From contig NZ_CP109434.1 of assembly GCF_036227105.1 (NCBI RefSeq), forward strand, positions 4,654,001-4,718,000: a DNA stretch of 64,000 nucleotides, in the 5' to 3' direction. Each line of letters begins with the position of its first letter. The first letter of the stretch is position 1. Made by a program: the position numbers and the translations under genes. This document shows, piece by piece, positions 1 to 7,879 of this stretch. The notes under the pieces are model-generated. The model worked only from the letters and a program-made list of their open reading frames with translations, was not told where the DNA came from and searched no databases. The stretch comes from Amycolatopsis sp. NBC_01488 (GTDB taxonomy: Bacteria; Actinomycetota; Actinomycetes; Mycobacteriales; Pseudonocardiaceae).

Positions 1-1
1 C

Positions 2-1348
2 CCCGACTCGTGGACGCAGGGCACGCAGGTCTTCACACTGACCTACCAGTTCGAGCCGGGTGCGGACGCCGACGGCGTCACCGTGCACATCCCGCTGCCG
101 GTGCTGAACCAGGTGACGCCGGACGGCTTCGACTGGCAGGTGCCGGGTCTGCGCCAGGAATTGGTGACGCAGCTGATCAAGTCGCTGCCGAAGGCGCTGC
201 GGCGCAACTTCGTCCCGGCGCCGGACACCGCGGCGTACGTCCTTTCGCGAGTGTCCCCTTCGGACGGTCCGCTGCTGGAGGTCCTCGGCCGCGAGCTGCG
301 CGCGTTGCGTGGCGTCACGGTGCCGTACGCCGACTGGGACGTCTCGTCGGTGCCGGACCACCTGAAGATGACGTTCCGGGTGGTCGACGAGCGCGGCAAG
401 CGCGTCGCCGAAGGCAAGGACGTCGAGGCGCTGCAACGGAAGCTGGCGCCGAAGGTCCGGGAGACGATCTCGAAGGCGGCCAACACCCTCGAGCAAGCCG
501 GGCTGACCAAGCCTTCGTTCGGTTCGCTGCCGAAGGTGTTCGAGTCGACGCAGCGCGGCCACGACGTCAAGGCGTACCCGGCGCTGGTCGACGAGGGCGC
601 GTCGGTGGCCGTGCGGCTGCTGGACACGCCGGGCCAGCAGGAACACGCGATGTGGGCGGGCACGCGGCGGATGCTGCGGCTCAACCTGAGCTCGCCGATG
701 AAGTTCATCACCCGGTCGCTGCCGAACTCGTCGAAGCTGGTGCTGAACCGGAACCCGCACGGCAGTGTGGCGGCGCTGCTCGAAGACTGCGTGGACTGCG
801 CGGTGGACGCGCTGATGGCGGCCGGCGGCGGCCCGGCGTTCGACGAGACCGGCTTCAAGGTGCTGCTGGAGAAGGTCCGCGCGGGCCTGCACCCGGAAGT
901 GCTGGCGGTCCTGACGGACGTCGAGAAGATCCTCCGCGCGGCGAACGACGTCGAGGTGGCGCTCCCGGCGACCCGCGGCCCCGCGGAGTCGCTGTCCGAC
1001 ATCCGGGCGCAGCTCACTTCGCTCGTTTACCCGGGTTTCGTGACGGCGACGGGCGCGTCCCGGCTGCGGAACGTCGTCCGCTACCTGCAGGGCATCTCGC
1101 GCCGGCTGGAGAAGCTGGCTTCGGAGCCGACGCGCGACCTGCAGCGGACCGCGGACATCGCGTGGATCACCGGCGAGTACCGGGAGGCGCTGGCGTCGCT
1201 GCCGCCGGGCACGTCGTCACCCGCGCTGGACGAAGTGCGCTGGATGATCGAGGAACTGCGGGTGTCGTTCTTCGCCCAGACGCTGGGGACGGCACACCCG
1301 GTCTCGCTGAAGCGGATCACGAAGGCCATCGACGACGCACTGGCCTAG
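2..1348 (+). CDS. hrpA: ATP-dependent RNA helicase HrpA, C-terminal part (5' end outside window)
   Basis: The reading frame is open from base 2 with no start, so the gene begins upstream of the window. The visible ~448 residues are the C-terminal DUF3418 region of HrpA-type DEAH RNA helicases; the stretch YQFEPGADADGVTVHIPLP just inside the window is typical of that family. The helicase core with its DEAH motifs is not visible. HrpA proteins act on RNA in the cytoplasm, and the E. coli protein is linked to mRNA processing and rescue of stalled ribosomes. The stop overlaps by 4 bp the stop of the convergent next gene, leaving no room for a separate terminator. A GTG at 83 is internal, not a start. 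Confidence 0.9.
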   Translation, partial: PDSWTQGTQVFTLTYQFEPGADADGVTVHIPLPVLNQVTPDGFDWQVPGLRQELVTQLIKSLPKALRRNFVPAPDTAAYVLSRVSPSDGPLLEVLGRELRALRGVTVPYADWDVSSVPDHLKMTFRVVDERGKRVAEGKDVEALQRKLAPKVRETISKAANTLEQAGLTKPSFGSLPKVFESTQRGHDVKAYPALVDEGASVAVRLLDTPGQQEHAMWAGTRRMLRLNLSSPMKFITRSLPNSSKLVLNRNPHGSVAALLEDCVDCAVDALMAAGGGPAFDETGFKVLLEKVRAGLHPEVLAVLTDVEKILRAANDVEVALPATRGPAESLSDIRAQLTSLVYPGFVTATGASRLRNVVRYLQGISRRLEKLASEPTRDLQRTADIAWITGEYREALASLPPGTSSPALDEVRWMIEELRVSFFAQTLGTAHPVSLKRITKAIDDALA

Positions 1349-2094
1349 AGGAAGACCCGCGCGACTTCCAGCCACTTCCGCGCGTCTTCGCCGATCGCCG
1401 TGAGGTCGGTCTCGGACAGCGCGCGGCGCCGGGTGACCCGGAGGCAGAAGCCGAGCGCGCTGCCCCGGATCCGCTGCGCGGCGTCGTCCGGGCCCCACGT
1501 CCAGGTTTCGCCGCCGGGGCCGGTCAGTTCCACCCGGAACGGCTCGGCCGGGATCGGCAGCTCGGCCGCGGAGAACGACAGCGTCCGCCCTTCCACGCCG
1601 AGCGAAGCCACGTGCCGGAGCCGGGCGGTCGGCCGGTGCGCCACGCCGAGGGTGTCGAAGACGTCCTGCCCGTGCGCCCACGTTTCCATCAGCCGGAGCG
1701 GCACCATCAGCCTCACGGTCACGTCCGAGCCGAGCCACGGGAACGCCTGGTCCAGGGGTAGGTCACGCAAGGCCGCGGCCACTTCGGCCCGGCCGGTGCG
1801 CCAGCGTTCCAGCAGCGCCGATCGCGGCTCGCCCGCGCCCGCCGCGGCTTCGAGGTCGGCGTCCTTCGGCGTGGCGTCGAAGGCCTCCGGGGTCCGGACG
1901 GCGACGAGCACGTTCGCGTCGGCGGCCGCGAGGTGCGCGATCTGGTGGGCGATCGTCCACCCGGCCGCCGGAGTGGGCCGGGACCAGTCTTGCGCCGCCG
2001 AGACGAGGGCGTCGAGTTCGTCCCCTTCGGTCACCAGATCGGGCAGCGCGCGGTCGCGCTCCACCGCGGACAGGTCGAGGCCGTAGTCGATCAC
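1345..2094 (-). CDS. DinB/maleylpyruvate-isomerase-like protein (TIGR03084 type)
   Basis: This 249-residue protein has an N-terminal DinB-like helical bundle that includes GWTIAHQIAHLAAADAN. The two His residues there fit the metal-binding pattern of mycothiol-dependent maleylpyruvate isomerase relatives. The C-terminal half matches the small sterol-carrier-like extension of the TIGR03084 group. Such proteins are abundant in mycothiol-producing actinomycetes and may use mycothiol or bind a metal; the substrate cannot be read from the sequence. It is convergent with hrpA (4-bp overlap) and divergent from the sialidase-like gene. The ATG at 2094 is used. Confidence 0.7.
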   Translation of the reverse strand: MIDYGLDLSAVERDRALPDLVTEGDELDALVSAAQDWSRPTPAAGWTIAHQIAHLAAADANVLVAVRTPEAFDATPKDADLEAAAGAGEPRSALLERWRTGRAEVAAALRDLPLDQAFPWLGSDVTVRLMVPLRLMETWAHGQDVFDTLGVAHRPTARLRHVASLGVEGRTLSFSAAELPIPAEPFRVELTGPGGETWTWGPDDAAQRIRGSALGFCLRVTRRRALSETDLTAIGEDARKWLEVARVFL

Positions 2095-2120
2095 CGGGCC
2101 AGGCTACCGAAAACCGGTAT

Positions 2121-2134
2121 GTCCGGATCCGGAC
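2121..2134. promoter_or_regulatory. Perfect 14-bp palindrome in a divergent promoter region
   Basis: GTCCGGATCCGGAC is its own reverse complement. It lies 27 bp upstream of the DinB-like start and 75 bp upstream of the sialidase-like start, where a shared operator would be expected. A TTGACC at 2144-2149 could be a -35 element for the rightward gene, but no convincing -10 follows. A GC-rich 14-mer palindrome can arise by chance. Confidence 0.35.
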
Positions 2135-2208
2135 TTCCGTCGGTTGACCGTGCCCGCGCGGGCGTCAAGCCTGGGACGGCTGAAGACCTCCTGGGAAGGG
2201 ACCTTCCG

Positions 2209-3972
2209 ATGTCCTTGGGCGAAACGTCCGCCAAACGAAGAATCTTCGCCACGCTCACCGCGCTCGTGCTGCCGCTCGCCGTCGTGCTCGCGCCCGCCGC
2301 GCACGCCGCCGGCGGCGGACCGCCGCTGCCCGGCGAATCCGCGCACAGCAAGCACAAGATCGCCGAGGCGCACCACGACGTGCCGAACCCGCTGCTCAAG
2401 GAGCAGTTCGCCGACGAGGAAGAGCAGGACGGCGACGATCCCGCGCTGTCCGCGCTCTGCCAGACCTACCTCGGCAAGCCGAACCCGTACCGGCCGCTCG
2501 CGCCGAACAACGACGTCATCGACGGCGACACCATCGTGCCGACCGGCAGCCAGACCGGGTGCAGCACCGCCCAGAACGAGACGACCATCGCCGTCAACCC
2601 GGAGAACCCGCGCAACATCGTCGCGGGCTCGAACGACTACCGGCTCTACAACACCCGAGAGTCCCGCAACGACTCCGGCGGCTTCGCCTACACGTCGTTC
2701 GACGGCGGCCGGACCTGGGCGAACGTCCAGCTGCTGCACCTGGACTTCCCGACCGGGGCGGCCGCGCCACTGTCCTACATGGACGCTGCGGGTGACCCGG
2801 CCATCGCGTTCGGACCGCACAACACCGTCTACTACGCGACGCTCGTGTTCAGCCGGGCGGCGGTCCCGGACACCCAGCAGCTCGCCAGCGGCATCGCCGT
2901 GTCGGTGTCCCACGACGGCGGCCGCAGCTTCGGCGACCCGGCGATCCTGCACCTCGACGGCGTCACGCCGGCCGGCACACCGACGCCCACGAACATCTTC
3001 AACGACAAGGAGTGGATCGCCGCCGACCCGGTGACGGGCACGGTCTACGTCACCTGGACGCAGTTCACCTACGACGCCGGCGGGAACTTCGTCGAGTCGC
3101 CGATCGTGCTGTCGAAGTCGGGCGACTTCGGACGGACGTGGTCGCCGATGCGCCGGGTTTCGCCTACGCTGACCGGTTTCCACGGCGGGATCACGCCGTT
3201 CGGCAGCGGCTCGAACCCGGTCGTCACCCGCGACGGGACGCTGCAGATCGCCTACGAGACGTCGGTGTGCGCCACGGCCGCCTGCGACCAGCCCGCCGAC
3301 CACGACGCCGTCGTCGTGGCGACCTCGCGCGACGGCGGCCGGACGTTCCGGCACGCCGAGGTCGGCCTCGACTTCGACTTCCCGGTGAACGAAGACGTCG
3401 CCAACAACGCGCTGACCGGGGAGAACTTCCGGGTCAACAGCTTCCCGCAGCTGACCTACGACCGCGTCACCGACCACCTGTGGGTCACCTGGGCCGACGA
3501 CCGCAACGGCACCTACCGCGACGGCGTGTCGGTCAAGACGAACGGCGACGCGTTCCTCAGCGGCTCCGACGGCCGGCACGGCTGGTCGAAGCCGGCGAAG
3601 ATCGGCACGGGCGCCGACGAGGTGTTCCCGGCCGTCGCGGCCCGGGCCGGGCGCGTCGCGGTCACCTTCTACACCCGCGCCTACGACGCGCAGGGCATCG
3701 GGCTCGACTACGCGTACGCCACCGGCTGGGGCGACGCGACCGGTCCGATCCGGCGCATCACGACGCAGACGTCGAACCCGCAGGTGCAGTTCGTTTCGAC
3801 CGGCGCGGTGACCGGCAAGGAACTGCAGGGCGTGTTCATCGGCGACTACACGGCGGCGGCGGTCGGCGCCGACTTCCGGCTGTACCCGTGCTGGACCGAC
3901 TTCCGCGGCAACCCGGGCAGGACCCTGCCGAACCAGGACGTCGTGACCCAGAGCCTCTCGATGTTCCCGTAG
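2209..3972 (+). CDS. Secreted BNR/Asp-box repeat protein, sialidase-like
   Basis: This 587-residue protein begins with a signal peptide: KRR, a hydrophobic stretch, and cleavage near AAHA-AG. At least four Asp-box motifs follow (SFDGGRTW, SHDGGRSF, SGDFGRTW, SRDGGRTF), the hallmark of six-bladed beta-propellers of the sialidase/BNR superfamily. I cannot identify the arginine triad and Tyr/Glu pair of true sialidases with certainty, so 'exo-alpha-sialidase' would be an over-call. It is probably an extracellular glycan-acting or binding propeller. The ATG at 2209 was chosen because a GGGAAGGG ribosome-binding site lies 9-16 bp upstream and the signal peptide starts there; the longer open frame upstream has no leader logic. 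A hairpin terminator follows. Confidence 0.8.
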   Translation: MSLGETSAKRRIFATLTALVLPLAVVLAPAAHAAGGGPPLPGESAHSKHKIAEAHHDVPNPLLKEQFADEEEQDGDDPALSALCQTYLGKPNPYRPLAPNNDVIDGDTIVPTGSQTGCSTAQNETTIAVNPENPRNIVAGSNDYRLYNTRESRNDSGGFAYTSFDGGRTWANVQLLHLDFPTGAAAPLSYMDAAGDPAIAFGPHNTVYYATLVFSRAAVPDTQQLASGIAVSVSHDGGRSFGDPAILHLDGVTPAGTPTPTNIFNDKEWIAADPVTGTVYVTWTQFTYDAGGNFVESPIVLSKSGDFGRTWSPMRRVSPTLTGFHGGITPFGSGSNPVVTRDGTLQIAYETSVCATAACDQPADHDAVVVATSRDGGRTFRHAEVGLDFDFPVNEDVANNALTGENFRVNSFPQLTYDRVTDHLWVTWADDRNGTYRDGVSVKTNGDAFLSGSDGRHGWSKPAKIGTGADEVFPAVAARAGRVAVTFYTRAYDAQGIGLDYAYATGWGDATGPIRRITTQTSNPQVQFVSTGAVTGKELQGVFIGDYTAAAVGADFRLYPCWTDFRGNPGRTLPNQDVVTQSLSMFP

Positions 3973-3979
3973 CGGCGAT

Positions 3980-4012
3980 GCCGTGTCGGCCGGTTCAACC
4001 GGTCGGCACGGC
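3980..4012. terminator. Hairpin terminator between convergent genes
   Basis: A 16-bp stem (3980-3995 with 3997-4012, two G-T wobbles, tip GGTTCAACC) fills the gap between the sialidase-like gene and the convergent polymerase gene, whose stop codon starts at 4013. There is no T-run, as is usual for high-GC actinomycete terminators. It could serve both strands. Confidence 0.75.
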
Positions 4013-5701
4013 TCACTTCGCGTCGGCGTAGGTGTCGACCGGGGCGATGTGCAGGGGGAAACGGACCGGGCACGCCGGGCCGAACAGCAGGCGAGCCGCC
4101 TCGGTCACCGAGTCCGTGATCGCCGTCGTCACTTCCGGGGCCAGTGCGGCCGGGGTGTGGACGATGACCTCGTCATGCTGGAAGAACACCAGGTGCGCCG
4201 GGTCGGGGAGGCGACGGCGCAGCGTGGCCAGCAGCACCGCCGTCATGTCGGCCGCGCTCGCCTGGACGACGAAGTTGCGCGTGAACCGGCCCCAGCCCCG
4301 GGACGCGCGCCGGGCTTTCAGCTCCGCGGCTTCGTCCGAAGCCAGGCCGCCGGTCAGCGCGCGCCAAGCGGCCGACGGTGCCGGGGAAGTCCGGCCCAGC
4401 CGCGACCGGACGCGCTCGCCGCGTTCGCCCGCCTGGGCGGCGTGCTCCACATAGGACACCGCGTCCGGGAACCGCTGGCGCAGCAGGGCAAGCAGCGGCC
4501 CCGCCTCGCCGGACGTGCCGCCGTACATCGCCGAGAGCATCGCGATCTTCGCGCGGGCCCGGTCGTCGCGGTCGTCGTCGGCGGCCGGGACCCAGCGGGC
4601 GCCGGAGAACAGCGCCTCGCCCAGGCGGGCGTACAGGTCCGTCGCCGCCGCGACGTCGGCCAGCCGACGGTCGCCCGACAGCGCTGTCAGCACCCGCGGT
4701 TCCAGCTGGGCCGCGTCGGCCACGACCAGCTTCCAGCCCGGGTCGGCGCGGACGCACGTGCGCAGCACCTTCGGGATCTGCAGCGCGCCGCCGCCGCGGC
4801 TGGCCCAGCGCCCGGACACCACTCCGCCGACGACGTAGTGCGGGCGGAACCGGCCGTCGGAGACCCACTCGTCGAGCCACGCCCAGCCGTTCGCGGCGAA
4901 CAGCCGGGCCAGCTCCTTGTACTCCAGCAACGGCGCGACGGCGGGATGATCGATCCCCTTCAGCAGGTACTTCCGCGCCGCCGGCACCTCGATCCCGGCC
5001 CGGGCGAGCGCCTTGACCACGCTCGGCGGCGAATCCGGGTTGACCGGCCGCCCGCCGAACGCCTCGCTGATCTTCGCGGCCAGCTCCACCAGCACCTTCG
5101 GCCGCTCACCGGCGCGCACCCGCGGGCCGAGCCGGGAAACCAGCAGCTCTTCGTGCAGGTCGGCGCGCCACGGCAGGCCGTCGGCGGACATCTCGACCGC
5201 GGCCAGCGCGCTCGCCGACTCCGCGGCGAGCAGCAGCCGCAGCCGGTCCGGGTGCTCGGCCGCGGCGACCCGCCGGTCCTGCTCCGCGAGCACGCGCCGG
5301 ACCGCCGTGACGACCGTCACGCCCTCGGGCAGCGTCGGCGCCCTCGTCTCGAACAACGTCGGCTGCGCCAGCTCGACGGCCGCGGAATCCGGGGGTGGTT
5401 CCTCGCCGTTCGCCCTGGCCCAGGCCGCGCGCAGGCTCCGCGACTGCCCGTCGGCACCCTCGTACGCCAGCAGCAACCCCTCGGCGAGCGCGAGGTCGTA
5501 GCAGCGTCCGATCCGCAGCCCGGCGGCCACGAGCACCGGGTACACCAGCTCCACCGAGGGGAACACCCAACGCGGCCGCACCGACGTCTCCAGCTCCCGG
5601 GCCAGCGCCGCGAAACCCACCTCGTCCAGGCCGTTCGCCGTCGACGACGGCGTGTGCACGGTGAAGCTCCCATCCTCCTCCCGCCCGGCGATCACCTGCA
5701 C
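4013..5701 (-). CDS. Bifunctional 3'-5' exonuclease/DNA polymerase (PolA-palm family)
   Basis: This ~562-residue family A polymerase homologue is of the short actinobacterial type that lacks the 5'-nuclease domain. Polymerase motif A is VVADAAQLEPRVLTALSGD, in place of the usual DYSQIELR. Motif B is around RAKIAMLSAMYGGTSG, and motif C is VFFQHDEVIVHTP with the HDE metal-binding acidic pair. The N-terminal ~180 residues correspond to the exonuclease-like domain, but I see no DxE signature, so proofreading may be lost. Role: probably repair or translesion synthesis; the housekeeping PolI would be elsewhere. The GTG at 5701 (MQVIAG) was chosen because upstream residues look non-coding; no strong ribosome-binding site supports it. 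The gene is divergent from the CoA ligase. Confidence 0.85.
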   Translation of the reverse strand: MQVIAGREEDGSFTVHTPSSTANGLDEVGFAALARELETSVRPRWVFPSVELVYPVLVAAGLRIGRCYDLALAEGLLLAYEGADGQSRSLRAAWARANGEEPPPDSAAVELAQPTLFETRAPTLPEGVTVVTAVRRVLAEQDRRVAAAEHPDRLRLLLAAESASALAAVEMSADGLPWRADLHEELLVSRLGPRVRAGERPKVLVELAAKISEAFGGRPVNPDSPPSVVKALARAGIEVPAARKYLLKGIDHPAVAPLLEYKELARLFAANGWAWLDEWVSDGRFRPHYVVGGVVSGRWASRGGGALQIPKVLRTCVRADPGWKLVVADAAQLEPRVLTALSGDRRLADVAAATDLYARLGEALFSGARWVPAADDDRDDRARAKIAMLSAMYGGTSGEAGPLLALLRQRFPDAVSYVEHAAQAGERGERVRSRLGRTSPAPSAAWRALTGGLASDEAAELKARRASRGWGRFTRNFVVQASAADMTAVLLATLRRRLPDPAHLVFFQHDEVIVHTPAALAPEVTTAITDSVTEAARLLFGPACPVRFPLHIAPVDTYADAK

Positions 5702-5772
5702 GAAGACATCATGACGGCCACCACCGACAAAAAGCGGAGCACGCGTCTGGTGCGCTCGCGACGTCGTTGGTT

Positions 5773-5802
5773 TACTGTCCAGTAGCTCCCATACCGCCGG
5801 TA
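5773..5802. promoter_or_regulatory. Two neighbouring palindromes upstream of the fatty-acid CoA ligase
   Basis: TACTG-TC-CAGTA (5773-5784) and TACCG-C-CGGTA (5792-5802) lie 8 bp apart in the divergent region, 50-79 bp upstream of the ligase start. The first has the size and symmetry of TetR-type operators that often control fatty-acid genes in actinobacteria. This is inference from position and symmetry only. Confidence 0.45.
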
Positions 5803-5851
5803 CGCCGCCGTCGGCGTGGGCGCTCTTCCCCGCAGCAACGGAGGTGCCTGG

Positions 5852-7486
5852 ATGAGCCTGGTCGAGCTCGCCACGCAGGTGGCGGACAAGGTGGCGGAGA
5901 CGGCGCGCAGCGTGGACGTGATGCGGCGGGCGGGTCTCGTCCCCTTCCCCCGGCTCGACGAGGGGGTCCGGTCGCTCGTCGCGCTGCGCAGGTTCGGTCC
6001 GTTCGCCGGCGCGAACCACATCTCGGCGCGCCGCGACCCGACCGCCGTCGGCATCGTCGACGAGCTCGGCCCGCTGACCTACAAGCAGCTCGACGACCAG
6101 TCGAACGCACTGGCCAGGGCGTGGTCACAGCGCGGGATCAAGCCCGGCCAGGTCGTCGCCGCGCTGTGTCGCGACCACCGCGGCCTGGTCATCACGATGG
6201 CCGCGTCGGGCAAGCTCGGCGTCCGCCTGCTGCTCATGAACACCGGCTTCGCGAAGCCGCAGCTCGCCGACGTCGCGAAGCGCGAGGGCGTCACCGCGCT
6301 GGTGTACGACCAGGAGTTCACCGGCCTGCTCGACGCGATCCCGGACGGCGTCGAGCGCTACCTGGCCTGGGTCGACCCGGACAGCGACCTCACCGACCGC
6401 GACGTGCCGGTGCTGTCGGAGATCATCGCCAGCACCGACGACCGGCCGTGGCCCGCACCGGCCAAGCCGGGCGGGTTCGTGCTGCTGACCAGCGGCACCA
6501 CCGGCACGCCGAAGGGCGCGCCGCGGCCGCACACCTCGGCACTCGCGTCCGCGCAGTTCCTCGACCGGATCCCGTTGCGGTCCAACGAAGCCACCTACAT
6601 GGGTGCGCCGCTGTTCCACGGCACCGGGCTCTCGCAGTTCATCCTGTCCTTCGCGCTCGGTTCGAAGGTCGTGATGCGCCGCAAGTTCACGCCGGAGGAG
6701 GCGCTGCGCGGCGTCGCCGAGCACCGGTGCACCGCGCTCGTGCTGGTGCCGACCATGCTGCAGCGCATCGTCGACCTGCCGAAGGACGTCCGGGAGAAGT
6801 ACGACACGTCGGCGCTGCGGATCATCTTCGTCGCCGGCTCGGCCCTGTCGCCGGACCTCGGCAACCGCGCGAACGAGGCGTTCGGCCCGGTCGTGCACAA
6901 CCTCTACGGCTCCACCGAGGTCGCGGTGGCGACGGTCGCGACGCCGGAGGACTGGGCGAAGGCCCCGGGCACGGTCGGCCGCGCGCCGGTCGGCTGCAAG
7001 GTGGCGCTGTACGACGAAAAAGGCACGAAGATCACGCAGCCGAACGTCACCGGCCGGGTGTTCGTCGGCAGCGGCCTCAGCTTCGGCGGCTACACCGACG
7101 GCCGCCACAAGGAGATCATCGACGGCCTGCTCTCCAGCGGCGACGTCGGCCACTTCGACGACGACGGCCTGCTCTTCATCGACGGCCGCGACGACGAGAT
7201 GATCGTCTCCGGCGGTGAGAACGTCTTCCCGATCGAGGTGGAGAACCTCCTGGTCGAACGTGAGGACGTGGTCGAGGCGGCGGTGATCGGGGTCGAGGAC
7301 CCGGAGTTCGGCCAGCGGCTCAAGGCGTTCGTCGTGCGCACCGAGGATTCGAAGCTCGACGTCGAGGGCGTCCGCGACTACGTCAAGGCGAACCTGGCGC
7401 GCTACAAGGTGCCCCGCGACGTCGAGTTCCTGGACGAGCTGCCGCGCAACGCGACCGGGAAGGTGCTCCGGACCAAGTTGTCATGA
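5852..7486 (+). CDS. Long-chain fatty-acid CoA ligase (FadD family)
   Basis: This 544-residue ANL-superfamily adenylate-forming enzyme carries the P-loop LLTSGTTGTPKGAPR, the YGSTEVA motif, the hinge region DGRDDEMIVSGGENVFPIEVE, and the C-terminal catalytic lysine in PRNATGKVLRTKLS. Expected reaction: fatty acid + ATP + CoA -> acyl-CoA + AMP + PPi, in the cytoplasm or at the membrane. The ATG at 5852 follows a GGAG at 5840-5843; an upstream in-frame start would add twelve unlikely residues. Its 3' end overlaps by 6 bp the convergent NTF2-like gene. Two palindromes lie in its upstream region. Chain-length preference cannot be read. Confidence 0.88.
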   Translation: MSLVELATQVADKVAETARSVDVMRRAGLVPFPRLDEGVRSLVALRRFGPFAGANHISARRDPTAVGIVDELGPLTYKQLDDQSNALARAWSQRGIKPGQVVAALCRDHRGLVITMAASGKLGVRLLLMNTGFAKPQLADVAKREGVTALVYDQEFTGLLDAIPDGVERYLAWVDPDSDLTDRDVPVLSEIIASTDDRPWPAPAKPGGFVLLTSGTTGTPKGAPRPHTSALASAQFLDRIPLRSNEATYMGAPLFHGTGLSQFILSFALGSKVVMRRKFTPEEALRGVAEHRCTALVLVPTMLQRIVDLPKDVREKYDTSALRIIFVAGSALSPDLGNRANEAFGPVVHNLYGSTEVAVATVATPEDWAKAPGTVGRAPVGCKVALYDEKGTKITQPNVTGRVFVGSGLSFGGYTDGRHKEIIDGLLSSGDVGHFDDDGLLFIDGRDDEMIVSGGENVFPIEVENLLVEREDVVEAAVIGVEDPEFGQRLKAFVVRTEDSKLDVEGVRDYVKANLARYKVPRDVEFLDELPRNATGKVLRTKLS

Positions 7487-7804
7487 GCCGCCGGTCACGA
7501 CGGCCGGGGACGCTCCGCGCTGGACGTTGACGATCTGCCAGCGTCCGCCGCGGCGGGCCGCCACCACCGTGCAGCCCGCGCCGTCGCGGTGCCCGGTCGC
7601 GACGCCGACCGACGGCGTCACCCGCAGGGTCGTCCAGCGGAACGCGCCCGCCGGGGCCCGCCCCGGCCAGGCGTCGCGGTCGAGCACGCGCCCGGAGGGG
7701 CCGTCGCCGCGGAAGTCGGGGGCCAGCAGCGGCTCCCACGCGCGGGTGTCGCCGCGGGCCTCCGCGTCCCGCCAGCGGGTCAGCAGCTCTTCGAACGTCT
7801 CCAC
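7481..7804 (-). CDS. Small NTF2/SnoaL-like protein
   Basis: About 107 residues beginning near METFEELLTRWRDAEARGD, followed by a domain ending RRGGRWQIVNVQRG. That is the alpha+beta cone layout of NTF2-like/SnoaL/DUF4440 proteins, which bind small hydrophobic ligands or catalyse simple isomerisations. The frame stays open far upstream as an antisense artefact of the large regulator gene, so the start is uncertain: GTG at 7804 fits the family, and another GTG lies further upstream. It is divergent from the LuxR-type regulator and convergent with the ligase (6-bp overlap). No function is assigned. Confidence 0.6.
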   Translation of the reverse strand: METFEELLTRWRDAEARGDTRAWEPLLAPDFRGDGPSGRVLDRDAWPGRAPAGAFRWTTLRVTPSVGVATGHRDGAGCTVVAARRGGRWQIVNVQRGASPAVVTGGS

Positions 7805-7879
7805 GTCCTGAAGGTCGCAGCCGCCGCGTGCCGCAACATCGGCCACCTGGCCGAGGTTCGCTGGCAGACTGACCGGGCC

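Noticed and set aside
1933..2208. Upstream extension of the sialidase-like gene
   Set aside because: It would run through the divergent gene and lose the signal peptide; ATG 2209 has a ribosome-binding site.
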